Shown in pieces: positions 9,154 to 15,401 of a DNA stretch of 38,585 nt (position 1 is its first letter; the number at the start of each line of letters is the position of its first letter). The DNA lies in the NCBI GenBank assembly GCA_024683485.1, contig JAIKYD010000024.1, positions 1-38,585 on the forward strand. Reading direction: 5' to 3'. The translations under genes and the position numbers were made by a program. The stretch comes from Saccharofermentans sp. (GTDB lineage: Bacteria; Bacillota; Clostridia; Saccharofermentanales; Saccharofermentanaceae). The notes beneath the pieces are model-generated. The model did not search any database, was not told the DNA's origin, and worked only from the letters and a program-made list of their open reading frames with translations.

Positions 9154-9543
9154 ATGGCTTTATACAGTGAGAAAGTGATGGATCATTTCAGAAATCCAAG
9201 AAATGTAGGTGTTCTTGAGGATGCGAACGGCGTTGGAACAGTCGGTAACGCAAAGTGCGGTGACATCATGAAGATGTATCTGAAGATCGAAGATGACATC
9301 GTTAAGGATGTTAAGTTTGAGACATTCGGATGCGGAAGTGCGATCGCATCGAGTTCCATGGCAACTGAACTTATCAAAGGCAAGCCTGTCGAGGAGGCAA
9401 GAAAGCTTACCAATAAGGCTGTAGCTGAAGCTTTGGACGGTCTTCCTGATTACAAAATGCACTGCTCTGTCCTTGCGCAGGAAGCTATCGAAGCAGCACT
9501 TCAGGATTATGAATCAAAGCAGGAAGAAAAGAAATCAGAATAA
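9154..9543 (+). CDS. iscU: Iron-sulfur cluster scaffold protein IscU/NifU-like
   Basis: IscU is the scaffold on which IscS-derived sulfur and iron assemble into [2Fe-2S] clusters. The 129-residue protein has the three conserved ligand cysteines in NAKCGD, FGCGSAIASSS and HCSVLA, and starts MALYSEKVMDHFRNPRNVG, typical of the clostridial form. A GGGGG ribosome site precedes the ATG. It is the last gene of the iscSU unit; its TAA stop overlaps the first base of the next operator, so no terminator separates it from the mccBA leader and some read-through is likely. The C-terminal tail is rich in Glu and Lys. Confidence 0.95.
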   Translation: MALYSEKVMDHFRNPRNVGVLEDANGVGTVGNAKCGDIMKMYLKIEDDIVKDVKFETFGCGSAIASSSMATELIKGKPVEEARKLTNKAVAEALDGLPDYKMHCSVLAQEAIEAALQDYESKQEEKKSE

Positions 9544-9577
9544 ACCTATTGACATAGTAGGTTAAAACATGCATAAT
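9542..9577 (+). promoter_or_regulatory. mccBA-metNI promoter with Rrf2-type operator
   Basis: A perfect -35 TTGACA (9549-9554) and CATAAT (9572-9577) are separated by 17 bp. The -35 lies in the dyad AACCTA-N9-TAGGTT (9543-9563). Transcription should start near 9584, just before the leader ORF. The dyad matches those before iscS and before the metQ leader, implying shared repression. In Bacillus subtilis CymR, an Rrf2 protein, controls mccAB, which fits the genes found here. Confidence 0.8.
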
Positions 9578-9607
9578 GTGTCCATAAAAATCAAAGGAGG
9601 CGTACAA

Positions 9608-9706
9608 ATGTTAAGAGTCATGTGTTGTCGAATGCAAATTGAACGGGCTGTACCGGCCTTGGCGTTTGACTGCACATATATGCGCCTTGACGGTTTTCGA
9701 TGTTAA
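9608..9706 (+). CDS. Cysteine-codon leader peptide (attenuator 1)
   Basis: This 32-codon ORF has an ideal AGGAGG site (9595-9600) seven bases before its ATG. It begins MLRVMCCRMQ and ends RLDGFRC-stop. Tandem Cys codons lie at 9623-9628, another at residue 22, and a Cys codon is last before the stop. It shares 16 identical bases (9620-9635) encoding MCCRM with the leader at 14244, and its last 24 bases align gap-free with that leader. A terminator follows 27 bases after the stop. The length, Cys placement and position before cysteine-forming genes indicate a regulatory peptide whose translation senses Cys-tRNA, not a functional protein. Confidence 0.8.
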   Translation: MLRVMCCRMQIERAVPALAFDCTYMRLDGFRC

Positions 9707-9738
9707 CTGAATAAATAAACATCAGTACATACAGCCCG
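9644..9738 (+). promoter_or_regulatory. Antiterminator pairing of attenuator 1
   Basis: CGGGCTGTA (9644-9652) is perfectly complementary to TACAGCCCG (9730-9738), which includes six of the eight bases of the terminator's 5' arm. The first segment begins 15 bases after the second Cys codon, just beyond the reach of a ribosome stalled there. A second local hairpin (GGCG 9661-9664 with CGCC 9683-9686) lies between. Stalling should therefore favour the long-range pairing and prevent termination. No strong competing partner for 9644-9652 was identified. Confidence 0.65.
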
Positions 9739-9765
9739 GGAAGAAAGTATATCCCGGGCTTTTTT
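9733..9765 (+). terminator. Attenuator terminator before mccB
   Basis: An 8-bp GC-rich stem (AGCCCGGG 9733-9740 with CCCGGGCT 9753-9760, 12-base loop) is followed by TTTTTT (9760-9765). It lies between the leader ORF and mccB, in the transcript's 5' region, so it must be regulated or leaky. The 5' arm is shared with the antiterminator. Confidence 0.9.
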
Positions 9766-9791
9766 ATGCTTAACGAAAGAAGGAAATAATA

Positions 9792-10946
9792 ATGAGCTAC
9801 AGAAGGAATTCTTTATTGATACACGGCGGGATCGATGGTGATGAGACTACAGGTGCGGTCAATGTACCGGTCTATCAGACTTCAACATATAAGCAGGACG
9901 GTCTTGGTAAGAACAGAGGGTGGGAGTATTCAAGGACCGGCAACCCAACAAGAGCAGCCCTGGAAAAACTTATCGCTGATCTCGAGGAAGGACAGTACGG
10001 ACTCGCATTTGCATCTGGACTTGCTGCTATTAACACGGTGCTCTCGCTGTTCAAAGCAGGCGACAAGCTTATAGTCTCCGACAATATCTACGGAGGCACA
10101 TTCAGGATACTCGACAATGTTTTCAAGAACTTCAATATCACATATAAGATTGTAGATACATCTGATCTTGAGGCTGTCGAAAATGCAATCGATGAGGACG
10201 TAAAAGCCATATATATTGAGACCCCGGCCAATCCGCTTCTCACAATAACGGACATCGAGGCGGTATCAGCAATAGGAAAGAAGCACAACAAACTTGTTAT
10301 TGTTGATAATACGTTCCTCACACCTTATCTTCAGAGACCTCTTACACTTGGTGCGGACATCGTTATCCACAGCGGCACAAAATATCTCGGAGGTCATTCC
10401 GACACGATCTCAGGCTTCGTCGTTGTAAATGATAAGCAGCTTGCAGACAGACTCTACTATCTGCAGAACGCTATCGGCGGTGTGCTCGCTCCCTGGGACA
10501 GTTTCCTCATCATCAGAGGCATTAAGACTTTGAGCGTGCGCATGGACAGGCATGTCGCCAATGCACAGAAGGTTGCTGAATGGCTCGCTGAGAGCGGATA
10601 TGTGAGCAAGGTTTATTACCCAGGACTTAAGACCGATCCGGGTTATGAGATCCAGAAGAAACAGGCTGACGGTGCAGGTGCAATGATCTCGTTTGTTTTG
10701 GACGAAAAGTACGATTACAGGGTGTTTTTCGAGAAGCTGCAGCTCATTACACTTGCGGAGAGTTTAGGCGGTGTTGAGTCACTCGTATGCCATCCTGCAA
10801 CAATGACTCACGCTGCAATCCCTGCAGACATCCGGAAAGAGGTCGGCATCGTGGATGAGCTCATCAGACTTTCGGTAGGAATTGAAGATGTGGATGATCT
10901 CATTTCAGATCTGAAGCAGGCGATCGGGAATTCCGTAAAGGCATGA
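9792..10946 (+). CDS. mccB: Cystathionine gamma-lyase-like PLP enzyme of transsulfuration
   Basis: The 384-residue protein belongs to the Cys/Met-metabolism PLP family (cystathionine gamma-lyase, gamma-synthase, beta-lyase). It has the YSRTGNPTR motif near residue 47, the PLP-binding lysine in SGTKYLGGHSD (K197), and the SLGGVESLVCHP segment near 320. Sequence alone does not firmly separate lyase from synthase. The direct partner is an MccA-type enzyme, and B. subtilis mccA-mccB together convert homocysteine to cysteine, so gamma-lyase activity (cystathionine to cysteine, 2-oxobutyrate and ammonia) is favoured. A GAAGGAA site precedes the ATG. It is first in an operon behind the cysteine attenuator. 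Confidence 0.85.
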   Translation: MSYRRNSLLIHGGIDGDETTGAVNVPVYQTSTYKQDGLGKNRGWEYSRTGNPTRAALEKLIADLEEGQYGLAFASGLAAINTVLSLFKAGDKLIVSDNIYGGTFRILDNVFKNFNITYKIVDTSDLEAVENAIDEDVKAIYIETPANPLLTITDIEAVSAIGKKHNKLVIVDNTFLTPYLQRPLTLGADIVIHSGTKYLGGHSDTISGFVVVNDKQLADRLYYLQNAIGGVLAPWDSFLIIRGIKTLSVRMDRHVANAQKVAEWLAESGYVSKVYYPGLKTDPGYEIQKKQADGAGAMISFVLDEKYDYRVFFEKLQLITLAESLGGVESLVCHPATMTHAAIPADIRKEVGIVDELIRLSVGIEDVDDLISDLKQAIGNSVKA

Positions 10947-10956
10947 GGTGAAGAAA

Positions 10957-11871
10957 ATGAATAACGTATATGAAAACATAAGACAGATGATCGGCAATAC
11001 GCCGGTTCTTAAGATCTCACATATGGGCGTTAAGCCCGGAGTAAATATCTATGCAAAACTTGAATTAATGAATCCCGCGGGAAGCGTAAAGGACCGTGTC
11101 GGTGTCTATATGATCGATGACGCGCGCCGCAGAGGAATACTCAAAGAAGGCGGAACGATTGTAGATGCGACAGCTGGCAACACAGGAATAGGGATTGCGG
11201 TCGCAGCTCTCAATCAGGGTTACAGAGTAATCTTCACCGTGCCCGAGAAATTCTCGATAGAGAAGCAGAAAGTGATGAAGGCTCTGGGTGCCGAGATAGT
11301 TCATACATCGCGTGAAGGCGGAATGCTCGGTGCAGAGGAGAAGGCTGAAGAGATATTAAAGACTATTCCCGGTTCTGTCTCCTTAAGACAGTTCAGAAAC
11401 CCCGCGAACCCTTTGGCACATTATGAGACAACCGGCCCTGAGATCTATTCGCAGCTCGACGGCAATGTTGATTATTTCGTGGCAGGCGCAGGCAGCGGTG
11501 GAACATTCTCGGGAGTAGTTAAGTACCTCAAAGAACAGAACCCTGATATCAGGGGAGTGCTCGCAGATCCCTACGGTTCAACGATCGGCGGCGGCGAGCA
11601 TTTCGATTACAACATAGAAGGAATAGGCAACGATTTTATCGCAGACACGATGGACATCACGCTGGTCGATAAGGTCATAAAGATCAACGACGATGAGGCT
11701 TTCAATGCTTCCAGAGAACTTGCCAGACACGAGGGCATTCTTGCAGGATCCTCGTCCGGCGCGGCTCTTGCGGCAGCACTGAAGCTTGCGGAAGAGATCG
11801 GTGAAGGCAACATCGTAACTGTCTTCCCGGACAGAGGAGACAGATATCTGAGCAAAGGATTATTTGATTAA
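10957..11871 (+). CDS. mccA: O-acetylserine-dependent cystathionine beta-synthase / cysteine synthase family
   Basis: This 304-residue PLP enzyme belongs to the CysK/CBS fold. The PLP lysine is in NPAGSVKDR (K45). The phosphate loop reads ATAGNTGIG, as in MccA-type enzymes, rather than the TSGNTG usual in CysK, and EKFSIEKQKVMKALGAE is also MccA-like. MccA joins homocysteine to O-acetylserine to give cystathionine, which MccB cleaves to cysteine. I chose ATG 10957, with GAGGTG six bases upstream, over an in-frame GTG at 10948. The gene overlaps neither neighbour: mccB ends at 10946 and metN begins right after its stop. Cysteine synthase remains the alternative. Confidence 0.85.
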   Translation: MNNVYENIRQMIGNTPVLKISHMGVKPGVNIYAKLELMNPAGSVKDRVGVYMIDDARRRGILKEGGTIVDATAGNTGIGIAVAALNQGYRVIFTVPEKFSIEKQKVMKALGAEIVHTSREGGMLGAEEKAEEILKTIPGSVSLRQFRNPANPLAHYETTGPEIYSQLDGNVDYFVAGAGSGGTFSGVVKYLKEQNPDIRGVLADPYGSTIGGGEHFDYNIEGIGNDFIADTMDITLVDKVIKINDDEAFNASRELARHEGILAGSSSGAALAAALKLAEEIGEGNIVTVFPDRGDRYLSKGLFD

Positions 11872-12879
11872 ATGGAAAACGTATATGAATTAAAAAACGT
11901 ATACAAGACATATAAGAACGACGGAAAGGAATTCACTGCATTAAAAGACGTGAGCCTCGATGTCAGGGAAGGCGAGATCTTCGGAATCATCGGCATGAGC
12001 GGCGCAGGCAAATCGACCCTGGTCCGTACGCTGAACAGGCTTGAGGAGGTAACTTCGGGCACGGTCAGCTTCTACGGCAAGGATCTTGCGTCGCTTAAGC
12101 CAAAGGAACTCCGCGAAGTGCGGCACTCGATCTCCATGATCTTCCAGGGCTTTAATCTTATCAGTCAGCGGACTGTTATCAGGAACGTTGAACAGTCTTT
12201 GAAGATCATCGGGGTCCCCCGCGCGGCCAGGCGCGAAAAAGCGATGCAGATGCTCGAGGTCGTAGGCCTTTCGGAAAAGGCTAACGAATATCCGGCAAGA
12301 CTGTCGGGCGGTCAGAAACAGCGTGTCGCAATTGCGAGAGCATTAGCGGCAGATCCGAAAGTCCTTTTGTGCGACGAGGCCACGAGCGCGCTGGATCCCA
12401 AGATCACAGGCGAGATACTGGACCTTCTGAAAAAAATCAATGAGGAAAGGAAACTCACAATAATAATCATTACCCACGAGATGAGCGTCGTGGAGAAGAT
12501 CTGTGACCGTGTGGCCATCATCGACAACGGCAATCTCGCGGAGATAGGTGAAGTTAAGGAAGTATTCTCAAATCCTCAGTCCAATGCAGCGAAAAAACTC
12601 GTTTTCCCGAGCAATCCTTTCGATCCTTCAGATGAGAAAGGACAGATCATAAGGCTCGTCTTTGACGGTACGCAGTCGAACGTTCCATTCATCGCAAATC
12701 TCGTTGAAGAGACAGGACTCAAGGTGAATATCCTCAGCGCGAATACGAGAAGCGTCGGAGGCATCGGCTACGGTCAGATGATCATCGAGCTTCCGGGTCC
12801 GGCAAAAGACCGCCAGACGGTTATCGATTTTTTCAGGAAAGGCGGCCTTTCCGTATCGGAGGTGAACAGAAATGAGTGA
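11872..12879 (+). CDS. metN: Methionine ABC transporter ATPase
   Basis: MetN powers methionine import through MetI with binding protein MetQ. The 335-residue protein shows Walker A GMSGAGKS (41-48), signature LSGGQKQR (from 144), Walker B VLLCDEATSALD (about 164-175), and a C-terminal NIL regulatory domain (about 258-335), the site where E. coli MetN senses methionine. The ATG abuts the mccA stop and its 3' end overlaps metI by 8 bases. Being in one transcript with mccB-mccA links methionine uptake to its conversion into cysteine. The binding protein gene (metQ) is 1.6 kb away behind its own copy of the same control region. Confidence 0.95.
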   Translation: MENVYELKNVYKTYKNDGKEFTALKDVSLDVREGEIFGIIGMSGAGKSTLVRTLNRLEEVTSGTVSFYGKDLASLKPKELREVRHSISMIFQGFNLISQRTVIRNVEQSLKIIGVPRAARREKAMQMLEVVGLSEKANEYPARLSGGQKQRVAIARALAADPKVLLCDEATSALDPKITGEILDLLKKINEERKLTIIIITHEMSVVEKICDRVAIIDNGNLAEIGEVKEVFSNPQSNAAKKLVFPSNPFDPSDEKGQIIRLVFDGTQSNVPFIANLVEETGLKVNILSANTRSVGGIGYGQMIIELPGPAKDRQTVIDFFRKGGLSVSEVNRNE

Positions 12880-13525
12880 TTATATAAGAGAAGCGATAGT
12901 AACGGGTGTATGGGAGACGTTTGTGATGACGTTCTTCGCGTCGCTGTTCTCATACATTGCGGGAATGCCACTGGGTGTGCTTTTGTATTCGACGTCAAAG
13001 GGACGCCTTCTCGAGAACCGCGCGGTCAACTTCGTGATAGGTCTTATCGTGAATATCACGCGCTCGCTGCCGTTCCTGATCCTGCTGGTATTGCTGATAC
13101 CGTTTACGAGATTAGTTGTGGGGCAGTCTATCGGAACCACGGCAGCCATCGTGCCTCTTACGATCGGCGCGATCCCTATCGTGGCGCGAATGGTCGAATC
13201 ATCCCTGAATGAGGTGCAGCCCGGCATTATCGAGGCGGCAACTTCAATGGGCGCAACGCCGTTATACACGATACTGCACTTTATCATTCCGGAAGCGGTG
13301 CCTTCGCTCCTTCAGGGCGGTGCCATCAATGTGGCAACCGTACTTGGATACTCCGCGATGGCGGGTGTCATCGGCGGAGGCGGACTCGGAGCGATCGCCC
13401 TGCAGTATGGTTATTACCGTTACCAGAAAGACGTTCTTTTTACCACTGTCGCATTGCTGATCTTCATGGTAATGCTTATTCAGGAGTTCGGTATTTGGAT
13501 GTCAAAGAAACACAGAAAAACATGA
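12872..13525 (+). CDS. metI: Methionine ABC transporter permease
   Basis: The 217-residue protein is a short BPD-type ABC permease with five hydrophobic segments. It has the coupling-helix motif EAATSMGATPLYTILHFIIP near residues 117-136, followed by ALLQGGAIN-like and GYSAMAGVIGGGGLG segments typical of MetI. The start overlaps metN by 8 bases after a GGAGGTGA site, indicating coupled translation and complex formation. It forms the membrane channel for MetN. The downstream gene begins 18 bases after its stop. Confidence 0.95.
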   Translation: MSDYIREAIVTGVWETFVMTFFASLFSYIAGMPLGVLLYSTSKGRLLENRAVNFVIGLIVNITRSLPFLILLVLLIPFTRLVVGQSIGTTAAIVPLTIGAIPIVARMVESSLNEVQPGIIEAATSMGATPLYTILHFIIPEAVPSLLQGGAINVATVLGYSAMAGVIGGGGLGAIALQYGYYRYQKDVLFTTVALLIFMVMLIQEFGIWMSKKHRKT

Positions 13526-13543
13526 ATTGTGAGGAAGAATAAT

Positions 13544-14107
13544 ATGAGCAATAAAGACAAGAACAGAAACAATCTAAGGAAGATCGCATATGCGGGCGTT
13601 CTGGCGGCACTGGTTTTCGTCGGGACTGAACTTCACATTCCGACTGCGATCGGCCACATAAATCTAGGCGACTTCGTGATCCTCTTAAGTTCGTATATCA
13701 TGGGACCGTTCGCGTTCGTCCCAGCGGCTTTGGGATCAACACTGGCAGACCTTCTTGCAGGTTATCCTCAGTACGCGGTTGCGACATTTCTGATCAAGGG
13801 CGTGATGGGTCTGGTTGCGGGCCTGCTTCTTAAGAGAAACGCTCAGGGCAGGGTGTCTCTCGGACGCAAGCTGTCAGTCTCGTTTATCACCGAACTCATC
13901 ATGATCGCGGGATATTTCGCGTTTGAATCGCTGCCGTTTATGTATGGTGTTGAGGCAGCTCTGGGATCTCTTATTCCCAACGGCATACAGGCGAGCGCTG
14001 CGGTCGTAGGCGCGGTTCCGTTGATGTATGTAAAGGTTTTCGACAGGTATCAGCTGTCGCAGCAGGACGGAGCGCGTAAGGAGAAGCAGAAGACGGCCGT
14101 GTCATAA
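13544..14107 (+). CDS. ECF transporter S component-like membrane protein
   Basis: The 187-residue protein has five to six membrane segments and the ECF S-component pattern: an N-terminal KIAYAGVLAALVFVGT segment, then INLGDFVILLSSYIMGP and LADLLAGYPQYAVATFLIKG. S components bind a vitamin or other small substrate and dock onto a shared ECF energising module, which is not in this window. ATG 13544 with GAGGAAG upstream is preferred to GTG 13529. As the last gene of the mccBA-metNI operon, its substrate is probably sulfur- or methionine-related, or a cofactor such as pyridoxine used by the PLP enzymes. This is inferred from position only. Confidence 0.75.
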   Translation: MSNKDKNRNNLRKIAYAGVLAALVFVGTELHIPTAIGHINLGDFVILLSSYIMGPFAFVPAALGSTLADLLAGYPQYAVATFLIKGVMGLVAGLLLKRNAQGRVSLGRKLSVSFITELIMIAGYFAFESLPFMYGVEAALGSLIPNGIQASAAVVGAVPLMYVKVFDRYQLSQQDGARKEKQKTAVS

Positions 14108-14176
14108 ACTGACGGCCTGTTAATCCCGGAATATGTTGATTTATTGGGTTCCGCAGCGGGAAAAAGAATTTTCGAA

Positions 14177-14212
14177 AAACCTATTGACATAGTAGGTTTG
14201 AAGTAGTAAAGT
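14177..14212 (+). promoter_or_regulatory. metQ leader promoter with Rrf2-type operator
   Basis: TTGACA (14184-14189) and TAAAGT (14207-14212) are 17 bp apart. The -35 lies in the best of the three dyads, AAACCTA-N9-TAGGTTT (14177-14199), with seven perfect pairs per arm. Transcription should start near 14219, 25 bases before the leader ORF. The arrangement is the same as before mccB. The preceding 14108-14176 stretch shows nothing else recognisable. Confidence 0.8.
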
Positions 14213-14243
14213 ATCGCCATCACGACGAAAGGAGGAGTGAGAA

Positions 14244-14369
14244 ATGTATAGAACAGTTAATTCAACAGCTAATATGATGATGTGTTGTCGAATGCTTGGC
14301 TCCCGGGTGCGCAATATGGCCCAGGGCGTAAGAAGTCATTCCTCACGCCTTGAGAACGATCGATGTTAA
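14244..14369 (+). CDS. Cysteine-codon leader peptide (attenuator 2)
   Basis: This 41-codon ORF has an AAAGGAGGAG site seven bases upstream. It begins MYRTVNSTANMMMCCRM and ends RLENDRC-stop. Tandem Cys codons lie at 14283-14288, and the last sense codon is Cys. The MCCRM-coding bases (14280-14295) are identical to those of the leader at 9608, and the final 24 bases (CGCCTTGA, six variable, TCGATGTTAA) align gap-free with it. The two peptides differ in length and middle sequence, so selection acts on the Cys-Cys site, the end and the RNA fold. The role inferred is ribosome-based sensing of Cys-tRNA for metQ. Confidence 0.8.
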   Translation: MYRTVNSTANMMMCCRMLGSRVRNMAQGVRSHSSRLENDRC

Positions 14370-14410
14370 AGCAGTAATATGCATTTGAACATATGCCATG
14401 CGCCCGGGAG
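14300..14410 (+). promoter_or_regulatory. Antiterminator pairing of attenuator 2
   Basis: CTCCCGGGTGCG (14300-14311) can pair over all 12 bases with TGCGCCCGGGAG (14399-14410), with two G-U pairs; eight of the pairs are consecutive Watson-Crick. The second segment is the 5' arm of the terminator. The first begins 11 bases after the second Cys codon. A local hairpin (GGCG 14325-14328 with CGCC 14346-14349) lies between, in the same place as in attenuator 1. Confidence 0.65.
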
Positions 14411-14434
14411 TTGAATAAACCTCCGGGCATTTTT
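14402..14434 (+). terminator. Attenuator terminator before metQ
   Basis: GCCCGGGAG (14402-14410) pairs with CTCCGGGC (14421-14428) with one bulged G and a 10-base loop, followed by five T (14430-14434). It lies between the second leader ORF and metQ, so metQ expression requires bypass of this terminator. Confidence 0.82.
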
Positions 14435-14497
14435 ATGTCCGGCAAAAAATCATTCTTAAAGCAAAACAAAAACACATAATCAAAGGAGATTACAAAA

Positions 14498-15376
14498 ATG
14501 AAAAATATATTCAAGAAGGCAATAGCCACAGGACTTTTACTTGCAATCACGGGATCGCTTGCTGCGTGCGCACAGACAGCAGCCACAAGAGTTGAGGCAG
14601 GCACGTTAGCAAGCGAATCACAAGCAGATGATAAGGCAACAGAGAATACGGTTCTCAAAGTAGGCGCAAATATCACACCTCATTCCGAGATATTGGAAGT
14701 TGCAAAGCCGATCCTTGCAGATAAAGGAATCACACTTGAGATCGTAAGACTTGAGGACTCGGTTACACCAAATACAGGCGTTATTGAAGGTTCACTTGAT
14801 GCAAACTATTTCCAGCACGTTCCTTACCTTGATCAATTCAATAAAGAGAACGGTTCAGACCTCGTATCAGTAGGCGCAGTTCATTATGAACCATTTGGCA
14901 TCTATGCAGGAAGAGTAAAGGATCTTAAGGATCTCAAGGACGGTGCGGTAATCGCAGTTCCCAACAACGTAACGAATGAAGCAAGAGCATTGCTGCTTCT
15001 CGCACAGGAAGGAATCATCAAGCTTAAGGATGATGCAGGCATCAACGCGACAGTAGAAGATATTACAGAAAACCCGCTCAACATCCAGTTCAAGGAACTT
15101 GCGCCCGAGCAGCTCGTTGCAGCACTCCCTGACGTGGACGTTGCAGTCATCAACGGCAACTATGCAATCGAGGGCGGTCTCCACGTAAGCCAGGCACTCG
15201 CGGTTGAGGCAAACGACGGCCTTGCGGCACAGACATACGGCAACATCATCGCGACATCACCTGCAAAGGCAGACGATCCGGCAGTAAAGGCTCTTGTTGA
15301 AGTTCTTCAGGGACCTGAGATCGCAAAGTATATACAGGATACTTACGATGGTGCTGTAGTGCCGCTTTTCGGATAA
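14498..15376 (+). CDS. metQ: Methionine-binding lipoprotein (NlpA/MetQ family)
   Basis: MetQ captures methionine outside the membrane for MetNI. The 292-residue protein has a lipoprotein signal peptide with lipobox LAAC (Cys24) and then the NlpA fold: VLKVGANITPHSEILE, a DANYFQHVPYLDQFN segment near residues 98-110, and VAVINGNYAIEGGL near 215-228. The last is where the binding-site Asn lies in MetQ structures. An AAAGGAGA site precedes the ATG. It lies downstream of the second cysteine attenuator rather than in the metNI operon, so the transporter is split between two transcripts that share both control layers. Confidence 0.95.
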   Translation: MKNIFKKAIATGLLLAITGSLAACAQTAATRVEAGTLASESQADDKATENTVLKVGANITPHSEILEVAKPILADKGITLEIVRLEDSVTPNTGVIEGSLDANYFQHVPYLDQFNKENGSDLVSVGAVHYEPFGIYAGRVKDLKDLKDGAVIAVPNNVTNEARALLLLAQEGIIKLKDDAGINATVEDITENPLNIQFKELAPEQLVAALPDVDVAVINGNYAIEGGLHVSQALAVEANDGLAAQTYGNIIATSPAKADDPAVKALVEVLQGPEIAKYIQDTYDGAVVPLFG

Positions 15377-15401
15377 GAAAAATAACAGGAGAACGGTTGA
15401 T

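Noticed and set aside
9608..9706. Leader ORF as a functional small Cys-rich protein
   Set aside because: Its relative at 14244 differs in length and in most of the middle, keeping only the Cys-Cys site and the end, which suits a regulatory peptide better than a folded protein.
9542..9791. T-box riboswitch before mccB (and likewise 14177-14497 before metQ)
   Set aside because: The spacing from promoter to gene suits a short T-box, but the conserved antiterminator bulge sequence and the specifier stem are absent; instead each leader has a translated Cys-Cys ORF and direct terminator complementarity.
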